DNA of 13,582 nt. It comes from a bacterium (GTDB lineage: Bacteria; Patescibacteriota; CPR2; UBA1875; JAJYID01). The stretch is taken from the NCBI GenBank assembly GCA_021823605.1, contig JAKANV010000011.1, forward strand, positions 1-13,582, given 5' to 3'. The translations under genes and the position numbers were made by a program. This document shows, piece after piece, positions 1 through 7,095 of the stretch; the stretch's first letter is position 1; every line of letters starts with the position of its first letter. The notes under the pieces are model-generated. The model worked only from the letters and a program-made list of their open reading frames with translations, ran no database searches and was not told the origin of the DNA.

Positions 1-603
1 ATTGCTTCAACAGTAAACACAGTGATTGGCCAGCGATTAGTTAGAAAGCTTTGTCCGAATTGCCGTGAAAAGTTTACACTTGAACCGCAAATGATTGATA
101 AGGTAATTTCTAACTTTAACCTGAAAAAAGAATTTGTTTTCACAGAGGGAAAAGAAGCGGAAAATAAAAAAATGAAAATGCTGGGGATTAAGGGTAAAGA
201 AGCCGGGGATAAGTCAATTTTGCAGGCTTTACAGGAAAATCCCGAGTTGCTTGATCAGGTTTCAAATGAGTCGGGTCGGGAGCTGCGGCACCAGATATTT
301 GAAACAGAAGCCGAGGAAAAGTCAGTTTCCAAAAAGCAGCCTGGCAAGGCAGCGCTTGAGCTTTATAAGGCAGTCGGTTGCAGCAAATGTGAACAAACCG
401 GCTACAAAGGCAGGATGGGCATTTACGAAGTAATAGAAGTGACTGATGAGATGGGAAGCATGATTGTAAAAAAATCTTCCGAGGACGAGCTTACAAGCGA
501 AGCCAAAAAGAGCGGTTTTATCAGCATGCATCAGGACGGTTTCATAAAGGCGCTTGATGGTACTACAACCATTGAAGAGATAATAAGGGTAACAAAGGAA
601 TAA
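1..603 (+). CDS. pilB: Type IV pilus assembly ATPase PilB/GspE, C-terminal part (5' end outside window)
   Basis: The reading frame is open from base 1, so the gene starts before the window and only the last 200 codons are seen. The first residues (IASTVNTVIGQRLVRKLCPNC) match the segment just after the nucleotide-binding core of GspE/PilB secretion ATPases. Two zinc-type CxxC pairs follow, encoded at 52-63 and 379-390, and then the conserved run GYKGRMGIYEV. PilB hexamers hydrolyse ATP at the cytoplasmic face to drive pilin polymerisation through PilC. The C-terminal cysteine domain and the pilC gene directly downstream favour PilB over the retraction ATPase PilT. About 105 residues, rich in Lys and Glu, separate the two CxxC pairs, far more than the roughly 29 known in GspE proteins. 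The TAA stop shares its last A with the ATG of pilC, which implies translational coupling. Walker motifs lie outside the window and cannot be checked. Confidence 0.93.
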   Translation: MASTVNTVIGQRLVRKLCPNCREKFTLEPQMIDKVISNFNLKKEFVFTEGKEAENKKMKMLGIKGKEAGDKSILQALQENPELLDQVSNESGRELRHQIFETEAEEKSVSKKQPGKAALELYKAVGCSKCEQTGYKGRMGIYEVIEVTDEMGSMIVKKSSEDELTSEAKKSGFISMHQDGFIKALDGTTTIEEIIRVTKE

Positions 604-1817
604 TGGCTAAGTTCAACTACACAGGCAAAGATAAAGATGGGAAAATGACAAAAGGCGTCATTGAGGCCGTAAGCCGTGATGAGGCAGCTGTACTTCTGGG
701 GAAAAACAGTGTTACCCCGATAGTAATAACCAAAGACAACAGTTTTGGCGGTAAACTCAAAGGCATTAATCTCTTCGACCATTTTTCTTTGGGTGACAAG
801 ATGATGTTTTGTGAGGAAATATCCACCTTAATTAACTCAGGTGTTCCGTTGGCGCAGTCAATCAATATTATAAAAGAGCAATCAAGCAAGGGGACAATGA
901 AGAAAATTGCCGATGGGCTTCTAAAAGATATTGAAGGAGGTCAGTCGTTATCCGGAGCGATGGAGAAGCAAACCAAGTATTTTTCGCCGGTATTTATAAA
1001 TATGGTCAGAAGCGGTGAAACCGGAGGAACTTTAGATAAGACCTTGAGCGACCTGGCCGAGCAGACCCAAAAGGATCACGAACTAGTCGCCAAGATTAAG
1101 GGCGCATTGACATATCCGATAGTTATTTTGACCGCGATGGTCGGGGCAGTGATTTTCCTTATGACAAAGGTAGTGCCTTCTATCGCCGGTCTCTTTGATG
1201 AACTCGGAGCTAAACTTCCGCTTACAACTATAATTCTGATAGGGACAAGTCGGGCCATGCTTAAATACGGAGTTTTTATGGCTATTGGAGCAGTGGCAGC
1301 TATAGTCGGCATATATTATGCTTTTCAAAAGAACGAGAAGCTCAAATGGGCCCTGCATAAAGTTATTCTAAAGATTCCTATCGTAGGAAAAGTCGCCTTG
1401 AAGTTTAACCTAGCCCGATTTTCCAGAACTCTCGGCTCACTTTTAGCAAGCGGTGTTACCGTCCTTGAAGCTTTAGACGTAGTCTCGCGCTCTACTAGAA
1501 ATGTTGTTTTCTCTGCGGAGGTCCAGAATGTTGCCGAAAAAGTGAAAAATGGAGCACCACTTGCCGATCCGATGAAGCAATCTAAAATATTTCCGATAAT
1601 GGTTTCGCAGATGGTTGGAGTTGGTGAGGAGACCGGTAATCTCGATAAAATGCTCATAAAAGTTGCCGAGTTCTATGAGCGCCAGATTGAGAACTTTACA
1701 AAAAACATATCAAGTATCATTGAACCAGTCATAATGATAGTAGTCGGAATTGCTATTGGTTTCATTGTTATCTCCATTATTACCCCCATTTATCAGGCAA
1801 CACAAAACATCAAATAG
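603..1817 (+). CDS. pilC: Type IV pilus inner-membrane platform protein PilC
   Basis: A 404-residue GspF/PilC family protein of normal length. Two T2SF domains are visible, roughly residues 65-190 and 270-395. Each carries the typical pattern of a helical cytoplasmic bundle (LINSGVPLAQSI and LLASGVTVLEALDVV), a Gly-Glu turn (SGETGGTLDK and VGEETGNLDK) and a following hydrophobic membrane segment. A further membrane segment sits near residues 220-240. PilC is the inner-membrane platform that the PilB ATPase acts on to extract and polymerise pilins. The start overlaps the pilB stop by one base, so both genes are almost certainly in one operon. No terminator is seen after the stop. The next gene nevertheless has its own strong promoter, so pilBC and the pilin are probably expressed at different levels. 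Confidence 0.97.
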   Translation: MAKFNYTGKDKDGKMTKGVIEAVSRDEAAVLLGKNSVTPIVITKDNSFGGKLKGINLFDHFSLGDKMMFCEEISTLINSGVPLAQSINIIKEQSSKGTMKKIADGLLKDIEGGQSLSGAMEKQTKYFSPVFINMVRSGETGGTLDKTLSDLAEQTQKDHELVAKIKGALTYPIVILTAMVGAVIFLMTKVVPSIAGLFDELGAKLPLTTIILIGTSRAMLKYGVFMAIGAVAAIVGIYYAFQKNEKLKWALHKVILKIPIVGKVALKFNLARFSRTLGSLLASGVTVLEALDVVSRSTRNVVFSAEVQNVAEKVKNGAPLADPMKQSKIFPIMVSQMVGVGEETGNLDKMLIKVAEFYERQIENFTKNISSIIEPVIMIVVGIAIGFIVISIITPIYQATQNIK

Positions 1818-1828
1818 TGTATTTGTCA

Positions 1829-1858
1829 TTGACAAGCATTTAAGCATAAACATATAAT
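1829..1858 (+). promoter_or_regulatory. Sigma-70-type promoter of the major pilin gene
   Basis: TTGACA at 1829-1834 and TATAAT at 1853-1858 are both perfect consensus hexamers with an 18-nt spacer, in the gap between pilC and the pilin gene. The predicted start point is near 1865, giving a leader of about 45 nt that ends in the pilin Shine-Dalgarno sequence. A palindrome (TTGTCA-T-TGACAA, 1823-1835) covers the -35 box and could be an operator. Confidence 0.85.
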
Positions 1859-1909
1859 TACAGCACAAACGAATATAAAGACCCGAGGAGGGCGGGAAGG
1901 AGGTGAAAA

Positions 1910-2290
1910 ATGTTAAAGAAGCTACAGAATAAACAAGGTTTTACATTAATCGAGCTTTTGATAGTCGTTGTTATCTTGGGTATCCTTATCTTAATCGTTA
2001 TCGGCGCAACAAGCGGTAACAAAGCAAAGGCCAACGATGCGAAGAGAAATGCGGATCTTTCAAGAATCCAAACTGCACTTGAGGATTGTTTTACTGACAA
2101 CAGTAATTCATATCCGGCAAGTTTGGCTAACACATGTGTTCAGAGTAAATTCGACAACAACACTCTTCCTACAGATCCAAAGAGTAATGCTGCATATACT
2201 TACTCACAAACCGCATCTTCTGACTACACTCTAATTGCTCATAAGGATGACGGTACAACCGTTCTAACTACTCTTCACAACAAACAGTAG
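1910..2290 (+). CDS. Major type IV pilin (GspG/PilA-like prepilin)
   Basis: A 126-residue prepilin. The leader is ten residues (ending KQG), followed by FTLIELLIVVVILGILILIVIG. This gives a prepilin-peptidase cleavage site between Gly10 and Phe11 and Glu5 of the mature protein at residue 15. The hydrophobic helix N1 continues into an amphipathic helix (residues about 30-60), then a small globular domain with two cysteines, Cys60 and Cys76, that may form a disulfide. The end of the domain (LPTDPKSNAAYTYSQ) resembles the GspG/pseudopilin type rather than the Pseudomonas PilA type. The start is set by a very strong Shine-Dalgarno sequence (AAGGAGGTG, 1898-1906). A dedicated consensus promoter upstream and an intrinsic terminator downstream indicate a highly expressed single-gene unit, which is why it is called the major pilin. 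Direct proof of that role is not in the sequence. Confidence 0.92.
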   Translation: MLKKLQNKQGFTLIELLIVVVILGILILIVIGATSGNKAKANDAKRNADLSRIQTALEDCFTDNSNSYPASLANTCVQSKFDNNTLPTDPKSNAAYTYSQTASSDYTLIAHKDDGTTVLTTLHNKQ

Positions 2291-2299
2291 TAGAGTCAT

Positions 2300-2332
2300 A
2301 AAAAACAGTTCCTTTAAACGGGGCTGTTTTTT
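2300..2332 (+). terminator. Intrinsic terminator after the major pilin gene
   Basis: A 13-bp stem with two G-U pairs (AAAAAACAGTTCC, 2300-2312, against GGGGCTGTTTTTT, 2320-2332) encloses a 7-nt loop. The 3' arm itself supplies the T-run. It lies 9 nt after the pilin stop codon. The A-rich 5' arm means it could also act on transcripts from the other strand. Confidence 0.88.
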
Positions 2333-2346
2333 ATTCTCAAAATGTT

Positions 2347-2352
2347 TATAAT
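2347..2352 (+). promoter_or_regulatory. -10 element (TATAAT) placed for a leaderless minor-pilin mRNA
   Basis: A perfect TATAAT ends 6 nt before the ATG at 2359, so transcription would begin at or within a base or two of the start codon. No convincing -35 box is seen. The only GGAG nearby (2354-2357) is one base from the ATG, too close to serve as a normal ribosome binding site. Confidence 0.5.
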
Positions 2353-2358
2353 TGGAGT

Positions 2359-2748
2359 ATGCGGAGGGCATTACTAAAAAATCAAAAAGGAGTGACCTTG
2401 ATGGAGGTTATTATTTTAGTTATTGTTTTATCCCTCTTTATAGTCACTTTGCTTCCTATGATTACCGATAATATGGTTCAGAACGCACAGTCAAAAACCA
2501 GATTAGCAGCCTATGAAGCGGCTCATAAGGAAATAGAAGGCTTAAGAAATACGCCTTTTGATTCCTTGTCTAGCGGAAGCTTTGCGACACCGTCTGTATC
2601 AAAAGGCAGCGGTCAGGTAACAATTACAAATGATATTAACGGCGATGGTACGGCGGAAGACAATATTGTAAAAGCCAAGGTCGATGTTAACTTTACCGAG
2701 AAAAACAAAACAGAAACAGTCACTTTAACTACTTTGATAGCAAAATGA
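2359..2748 (+). CDS. Minor type IV pilin / pseudopilin (PilV/GspI-like)
   Basis: A 129-residue protein with a prepilin N-terminus: leader ending NQKG (Gly11), then VTLMEVIILVIVLSLFIVTLLPM with Glu at mature position 5 (residue 16). The rest is a short, mostly polar domain with NDINGDGTAEDN (near residues 95-106), which looks like a possible Ca-binding or exposed loop. It is the first of three genes that overlap each other, so it probably belongs to a minor-pilin set that primes or caps the fibre. The start at 2359 keeps the whole leader peptide. A later start near 2401 has a better Shine-Dalgarno-like sequence but would remove the cleavage site. The PilV/GspI label rests on gene order and N-terminus only. 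Confidence 0.85.
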   Translation: MRRALLKNQKGVTLMEVIILVIVLSLFIVTLLPMITDNMVQNAQSKTRLAAYEAAHKEIEGLRNTPFDSLSSGSFATPSVSKGSGQVTITNDINGDGTAEDNIVKAKVDVNFTEKNKTETVTLTTLIAK

Positions 2749-3323
2749 AAAATATATTAAAGCATAATGGGGGGTTCACTCTTATCGAGGTAACGATATC
2801 TCTGGTTATTATCGCCATGATGGTAGTGGTGCTTGGTGACATGTATATGAATGGGACGATTTCCTCAGGCAAAGAAATGCGAAAGTCGAAACTGCAGGTG
2901 GACGCCAAGAGTGTCTTGGAAGGAATTAACGAAAATGTTAAGCTGAGTGCCAAGATGGAAGCGTCGTATGGGGACTATACTGGCGGTGCGACAACATTAA
3001 TCCTAGATATTCCAGCTATCGATAGCTCAAACAACTTTTTATACACCGGCTCTCAGAAAATCTACGATCATGTCATCTATTATTTAGACGGGAACAATCT
3101 TCATAAGCATGTGTTATCAGATAATGCTAGCAGCAGACTTCATGGACAAAATAACTCCGACCAGATAATCTTAAATAATGTAAGCTCACTTACATTTTCT
3201 TATAATCCGGCATTGCCGGGCAGTACAACGGTGGCTACTAACCTAACTATACAAAGTAGCGGTCAGGGTACTACTCAGTCGGTCAATGTTACTTCTGAGG
3301 CAAAGAGGAGGAATAATGAATAG
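2745..3323 (+). CDS. Minor type IV pilin / pseudopilin (PilW/GspJ-like)
   Basis: A 192-residue prepilin. The leader ends HNGG (cleavage after Gly10), followed by FTLIEVTISLVIIAMMVVVLGDMY with Glu5 of the mature protein at residue 15. The C-terminal domain is beta-rich and holds an LDGNNLHKHVLSD segment and a late VSSLTFSYN strand, a pattern common in PilW/GspJ proteins where a residue readout is followed by comparison strands. The ATG overlaps the previous TGA in an ATGA junction, with no separate Shine-Dalgarno sequence, so translation is likely coupled. The stop lies inside the next gene. The family subtype is inferred from order and length and could be GspH-like instead. Confidence 0.87.
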   Translation: MKNILKHNGGFTLIEVTISLVIIAMMVVVLGDMYMNGTISSGKEMRKSKLQVDAKSVLEGINENVKLSAKMEASYGDYTGGATTLILDIPAIDSSNNFLYTGSQKIYDHVIYYLDGNNLHKHVLSDNASSRLHGQNNSDQIILNNVSSLTFSYNPALPGSTTVATNLTIQSSGQGTTQSVNVTSEAKRRNNE

Positions 3324-4530
3324 CCTTAAACACATCAGAAACAATCATGGTTCGATAATTGCGGTTTTTGTGATAATGATGACAGTTTTGTCTACTTTTC
3401 TTTTGGCAGCATACGCTCTTTCACTTGAGAATAGGCTTTCTATAGCCAGGTCTTATCAGAAAAATATTGCTTTGAACATTGCTGAAGCCGGTATCAACAA
3501 AGCTTTGTGGGAACTAAAGGGCCATAACCTTTCCTATACGGGTGAAACCTCTAACTCGTCTGTCTCTGGCGGGCAGTTTGATGTAATAGTTGCTCCAATC
3601 GACCCGGGCAACAAATATATTACAGCTACCGCATATGTTCCATCGAAGGCAAACCCCAAGTTTAAAAAGGCTATAAAGGTGAAGATTAGTGATAAGCCGG
3701 TGACGGAGAATGCCTCTTTTAACTATGCAATCCAAGCCGGAAGCGGAGGAATCTCTGTTACCGGTAACGCAGACGTTCACGGCAGTATGTATTCAAACGG
3801 AGGAATCAATGTTTCTGCCTCGGCGGCGAATATTGAGGATCCAGGCAATGTTTGGGCTGTTGGTAGTATCTCAGATACCCATAATGCTATTCATGGGACT
3901 AAAACTTCTCCCGCCAGCCCGGTAGAGTTACCTCAGATTAATCTAGATACATGGAAAAGTCTAGCCCAGGCGGGAGGGACTATCTCGGGTAACTATTCGC
4001 CTCCATCTAGCGGGACTTATACCGACCTTGGTCCAAAGGAGATCACGGGGGATTTGGATATGACAAGTGCAAATCAAAAAATCAATTTAAAAGGTCCGCT
4101 CTATATCCATGGTAATCTTTCTATAAGCGGCGGTTACTGGAAGATTGACGATTCTTTGGGTTCAAGCGGAACAATAGTGATTGTAGATGGCACTATTAGT
4201 ATTACTGCAGGTGCAAATAAATCAGACTTCAGGGGTAACTCTGGTGGTGCTTATCTGCTATTTATCTCAACCAGTACGGCAAATACGGAGGGAAACTCAG
4301 CAATAAGTTATACCGGAGGAGCAAACGCAGAAGAACTGGCACTTTATGCATATAATGGTTCTATGAAATTCTCGGGTTCAGGCGATATAGTGGCTATGAC
4401 CGGCCAAACGCTATTCCTTTCAGGTGGCGGAGAGATACACTATAAGTCGGGGCTTGCATCTACCAGCTTTGCCGGTGGACCTGGCGGAACATGGACGATT
4501 AAAGAGTGGCAGGAGATTACGCCGCCATAA
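3316..4530 (+). CDS. PilX-like minor pilin with large beta-rich extracellular domain
   Basis: A 404-residue protein. After a short basic leader ending NNHG (Gly12), residues 13-35 (SIIAVFVIMMTVLSTFLLAAYAL) form one membrane helix. Then comes LENRLSIARSYQKNIALNIAEAGINKALWEL, which fits the PilX N-terminal pattern in which an Ala-Glu-Ala/Gly motif follows the helix. Glu5 is absent, as in PilX and GspK tip proteins. From about residue 130 on, the protein is Gly/Ser/Asn-rich with repeated short strands (ISVTGNADVHGSMYSNGGI, GNLSISGGYWKI, GTIVIVDGTISI), reminiscent of bactofilin-like or other right-handed beta solenoids. ATG 3316 was chosen over an upstream in-frame start (3286) because AGAGGAGG (3304-3311) sits just before it. 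It overlaps the previous gene by 8 bases. A role as pilus-tip protein or adhesin is an inference. Confidence 0.82.
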   Translation: MNSLKHIRNNHGSIIAVFVIMMTVLSTFLLAAYALSLENRLSIARSYQKNIALNIAEAGINKALWELKGHNLSYTGETSNSSVSGGQFDVIVAPIDPGNKYITATAYVPSKANPKFKKAIKVKISDKPVTENASFNYAIQAGSGGISVTGNADVHGSMYSNGGINVSASAANIEDPGNVWAVGSISDTHNAIHGTKTSPASPVELPQINLDTWKSLAQAGGTISGNYSPPSSGTYTDLGPKEITGDLDMTSANQKINLKGPLYIHGNLSISGGYWKIDDSLGSSGTIVIVDGTISITAGANKSDFRGNSGGAYLLFISTSTANTEGNSAISYTGGANAEELALYAYNGSMKFSGSGDIVAMTGQTLFLSGGGEIHYKSGLASTSFAGGPGGTWTIKEWQEITPP

Positions 4531-4536
4531 TAATCA

Positions 4537-4565
4537 TTTACCAAATGTAGCTTATTCCCTATAAT
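4537..4565 (+). promoter_or_regulatory. Probable promoter of the pilM-pilN-pilO-queA unit
   Basis: TTTACC (4537-4542) and TATAAT (4560-4565) are separated by 17 nt in the 61-base gap between the PilX-like gene and pilM. The -10 is perfect and the -35 matches four of six consensus positions. No terminator precedes it, so read-through from the minor-pilin genes is also possible. Confidence 0.55.
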
Positions 4566-4591
4566 CATTAGTAGCATAAGGAGGGAGATTT

Positions 4592-5641
4592 TTGCCGAAA
4601 CAAGACCTTATATACAAACAGAAAGATTGTTTGGGCCTGGATATTGGTGCCAGCTCTGTTAAAATTGTCCAACTAAAGAAAAAGAAGTCCCTCACCAAGC
4701 TTGTCGGTTATCAGTCTCGGGTGTTACCTGAGAATATTGTTATTGAAGGAATTATTTCTGATCACGAAAAAATGACCAAGATAGTCAAAGAGATGATGTC
4801 CGAAACAAGAGAAGGGAAGTTTACGGCTGAGAAAGTGATTGCCTCTATTCCTGATACGAATGTTTTCACCAGGGTGTTACAGTTGCCAAAAATTTCTGAC
4901 AAAGAGCTTAAAGAAGCCGTGATGTGGGAAGCAGACCAGTCAGTGCCGATGGCATTAACCGATCTTGTAGTAGATTATCAGGTTTTAGGACCATCTACTG
5001 ATAAAGAGGATATGAATGACATCCTGCTTGTGGCGGCACCGCTTGCCATTGTGAACTCATATGTTCAGCTTTTTAATATGCTTGGCTTCCAGATTGAAGC
5101 CATAGAAACAAGCTTGGCATCGGTACTTCGGGCTCTTGTTTCAAATAAAGATCACGAGGAGGTCATGCTGGTGGCAGACATCGGTGCCAAATCCACCAAT
5201 CTTGGTTTTTATGACCACACACTCAGGCTTTCTGATAGTTTGGATACCGGCGGCGGTTCATTTACATCATTAATTGCTTCCAGCTTAAGTCTAGACGAGA
5301 AAGCGGCTGAGAAACTTAAAACTACCTCGGGTCTAAAAGATGATAAGGTAAAAAATGCGCTAAAAGATACACTGGAGTCGCTGAGTAATGAGATGCAAAA
5401 GGTTATAAGATATCATGACGAGAGATTTGAGAAAAAGACGGCCAAGGTGATTCTCTGCGGGGGCTCTTCAAACCTAATTGGTCTGACAGAATATTTGGCA
5501 GACAAACTAAAAATTGAAGTCAAAGTAGGAAACCCGTGGGTGAATATTGACACTTATCCTCTAAAACCTGTGCCGAAATCTGAAGCGCCGGCCTTTGCTA
5601 ACGCCATTGGCCTTTCGCTGCGCGGAATGGAGGATCTCTAA
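4592..5641 (+). CDS. pilM: Type IV pilus assembly protein PilM (actin-like ATPase)
   Basis: A 349-residue actin/FtsA-fold protein of normal PilM length. The nucleotide-binding motifs are visible: phosphate-1 LGLDIGASSVKIVQL (Asp17, residues 14-28), phosphate-2 VADIGAKSTNLGF, and the late adenosine motif ILCGGSSNLIGL. PilM is cytoplasmic and binds the N-terminal tail of PilN, linking the pilus machine to the inner membrane complex. The start is a TTG at 4592, supported by a strong Shine-Dalgarno sequence (AAGGAGGGAG, 4578-4587). No ATG in this frame lies near the expected N-terminus. pilN starts one base after the stop. Identity is secure from the motifs plus the pilN and pilO neighbours. Confidence 0.96.
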   Translation: MPKQDLIYKQKDCLGLDIGASSVKIVQLKKKKSLTKLVGYQSRVLPENIVIEGIISDHEKMTKIVKEMMSETREGKFTAEKVIASIPDTNVFTRVLQLPKISDKELKEAVMWEADQSVPMALTDLVVDYQVLGPSTDKEDMNDILLVAAPLAIVNSYVQLFNMLGFQIEAIETSLASVLRALVSNKDHEEVMLVADIGAKSTNLGFYDHTLRLSDSLDTGGGSFTSLIASSLSLDEKAAEKLKTTSGLKDDKVKNALKDTLESLSNEMQKVIRYHDERFEKKTAKVILCGGSSNLIGLTEYLADKLKIEVKVGNPWVNIDTYPLKPVPKSEAPAFANAIGLSLRGMEDL

Positions 5642-5642
5642 C

Positions 5643-6212
5643 ATGATTACCATAAACCTATTGCCAGAAGAGTTAAGAGAAAATATTACCTTCTCAAAAA
5701 AGAACAGAAAGCTCTTAAAAATAGTGAAAGCAGGTGTGATACTCTGCGGGCTTTTGCTTATTTCACTGGTATTCTGCGGAGTGTTTCTGGAAAGCAGCAA
5801 CAGGTTTTTCTTAGCTAGCATCAGTGAGAGTGAAAAAACAATAAGCGGTTATCAGCCAGTGGTGGATGAGGCAAAAAGCCTAAAAGATAAGGTGAAAATT
5901 GTTCAGAAAATCAAAGGGAGCTATCAGTATTGGTCGAAATTCGACTATATCTTAAGTAAAAACACTCCTGCAGGGATGTATCTGAGTACTTTGGAGACTC
6001 AAAGCGGGCAGCTAAAGATTACCGGTTTTTCAAAATCAAAGAACGACGTTGGAATGTTCCGCGATGCCCTTGAGAAGTCAGACGCTTTTTCAAATGTCAG
6101 CGTTGATTCCATCAAAGAAGTTTCTGACCCAGGGAATCAGGCATCTACTGTAAATAATTTCGTAATGAGCATGAAAATAGAGAAAAATGCTACAAGTAAG
6201 GGGACAAAATGA
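5643..6212 (+). CDS. pilN: Type IV pilus assembly protein PilN
   Basis: A 189-residue bitopic membrane protein. The first residues, MITINLLPEELRE, are the conserved INLLP tail that docks into PilM in characterised systems. Residues about 26-48 form one membrane helix, followed by a coiled-coil-prone segment (about 58-90) and a ferredoxin-like periplasmic domain (about 100-180). ATG 5643 was selected because GGAGG (5629-5633) precedes it and it begins right at the INLLP motif; an upstream in-frame ATG inside pilM (5595) would add a tail unlike the family. The stop overlaps the pilO start (ATGA junction). PilN pairs with PilO to align the platform. Confidence 0.94.
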   Translation: MITINLLPEELRENITFSKKNRKLLKIVKAGVILCGLLLISLVFCGVFLESSNRFFLASISESEKTISGYQPVVDEAKSLKDKVKIVQKIKGSYQYWSKFDYILSKNTPAGMYLSTLETQSGQLKITGFSKSKNDVGMFRDALEKSDAFSNVSVDSIKEVSDPGNQASTVNNFVMSMKIEKNATSKGTK

Positions 6213-6811
6213 AAAAAGATCATGGCCTAGATGCGAAATCATTCAACAAACTGCTATATATTTCATTTGGTGTAGTTATATTTTTGACTCTTGGCATAAG
6301 CGCATTCTTAGTTTATTTCTTAAACAACCTGAGTGAGCAGATCAGTAAGAATAAATATACATCCATAAACAATAATAAAAAAGTAGAGGCTCTTACCAAT
6401 CTGGAAAAGGATTATAAATCGATGAAGTCAGAGTCGGATATGCTAGACGCGTACCTGCCGGAGCAAAAAGAAGTTTCCAGTATTTTAAAAGATTTGGAGA
6501 ATATGGCTGGTAAAAATGGATTATCATTTAGCTCCTACCAAGTTGGCGGTACGGTGACGAAAACAACCAACACAACAACGGCCAAAGTAAACACTGGTGA
6601 TGTTCAGATTCAAAATATAGGAGGCAATACAGTATTTCCATTCAAGATTGTCGTGAAGGGTAGTTTCGCCAAGATTGATGCTATGATAAAAGACATAGAA
6701 GCATATAGCCGTCTGACCGAAATAAAAGAGATTAAATATAATAAAGATACCACTGCTCCTGGTGATATTGTTGAAGCTTCATTAACAGTTAATGCTTATT
6801 TAAAAAAATGA
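6209..6811 (+). CDS. pilO: Type IV pilus assembly protein PilO
   Basis: A 200-residue bitopic protein with one membrane helix at residues about 14-37, a charged coiled-coil-like stretch (about 38-78), the family-typical LPEQKEVSSILKDLENMAGKNGL segment, and a beta-rich C-terminal domain. That domain includes FPFKIVVKGSFAKIDAMIKDIE, the hallmark PilO strand-helix that measures as a ferredoxin-like fold. A Thr/Asn-rich insert (about residues 114-125) is likely a flexible loop. Start and stop both overlap neighbours by four bases (ATGA), so it is translated together with pilN and the following small gene. This is one of the most AT-rich parts of the window. Confidence 0.92.
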   Translation: MKKDHGLDAKSFNKLLYISFGVVIFLTLGISAFLVYFLNNLSEQISKNKYTSINNNKKVEALTNLEKDYKSMKSESDMLDAYLPEQKEVSSILKDLENMAGKNGLSFSSYQVGGTVTKTTNTTTAKVNTGDVQIQNIGGNTVFPFKIVVKGSFAKIDAMIKDIEAYSRLTEIKEIKYNKDTTAPGDIVEASLTVNAYLKK

Positions 6812-7095
6812 AAAAGATAGAGTTACACAAACCCAATATAGATATATCCAAGAAACTGCCATACATTTTGGTTGGAGCATCACTGGTCATTGGTGTCTTT
6901 ATCGTTATTTTTGCGTATTATCTTTTTAATCGTAACCCTGATAACAGCTTTGTTCTGGGGGCTCAGTCGGATATCGATAATATCTCAATCAAATTTGATA
7001 AGAAAAGTGCATACAATCTCTTCGACTCTTCGTATGACATTTCAAACATAAAAGATCCGGGGTTCCCGGGCAAGAATCCATTCCAGGGATTTTAA
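6808..7095 (+). CDS. Small bitopic membrane protein in the pilP position of the pilus operon
   Basis: A 95-residue protein that I do not recognise as a named family. A basic, cytoplasmic N-terminus (about 15 residues) is followed by one membrane helix at residues 18-41 (LPYILVGASLVIGVFIVIFAYYLF). A polar outer tail of about 50 residues ends in DPGFPGKNPFQGF. The C-terminal Pro-Gly-rich end with NPF recalls the short R/N-PF motif of PilP and GspC-type linkers, but there is no lipobox and no beta-domain, so it is not a normal PilP. It overlaps pilO by four bases and touches queA, so it is co-expressed with PilM, PilN and PilO. A role as PilN/PilO partner is inferred from position only. Confidence 0.7.
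   Translation: MKKIELHKPNIDISKKLPYILVGASLVIGVFIVIFAYYLFNRNPDNSFVLGAQSDIDNISIKFDKKSAYNLFDSSYDISNIKDPGFPGKNPFQGF

Noticed and set aside
2401..2748. Alternative start for the first minor pilin with a better Shine-Dalgarno-like sequence (AAAGGAGTGA)
   Set aside because: It would remove the prepilin leader and cleavage site. The purine-rich run is explained by the Lys-Gly-Val-Thr codons of the prepilin motif.
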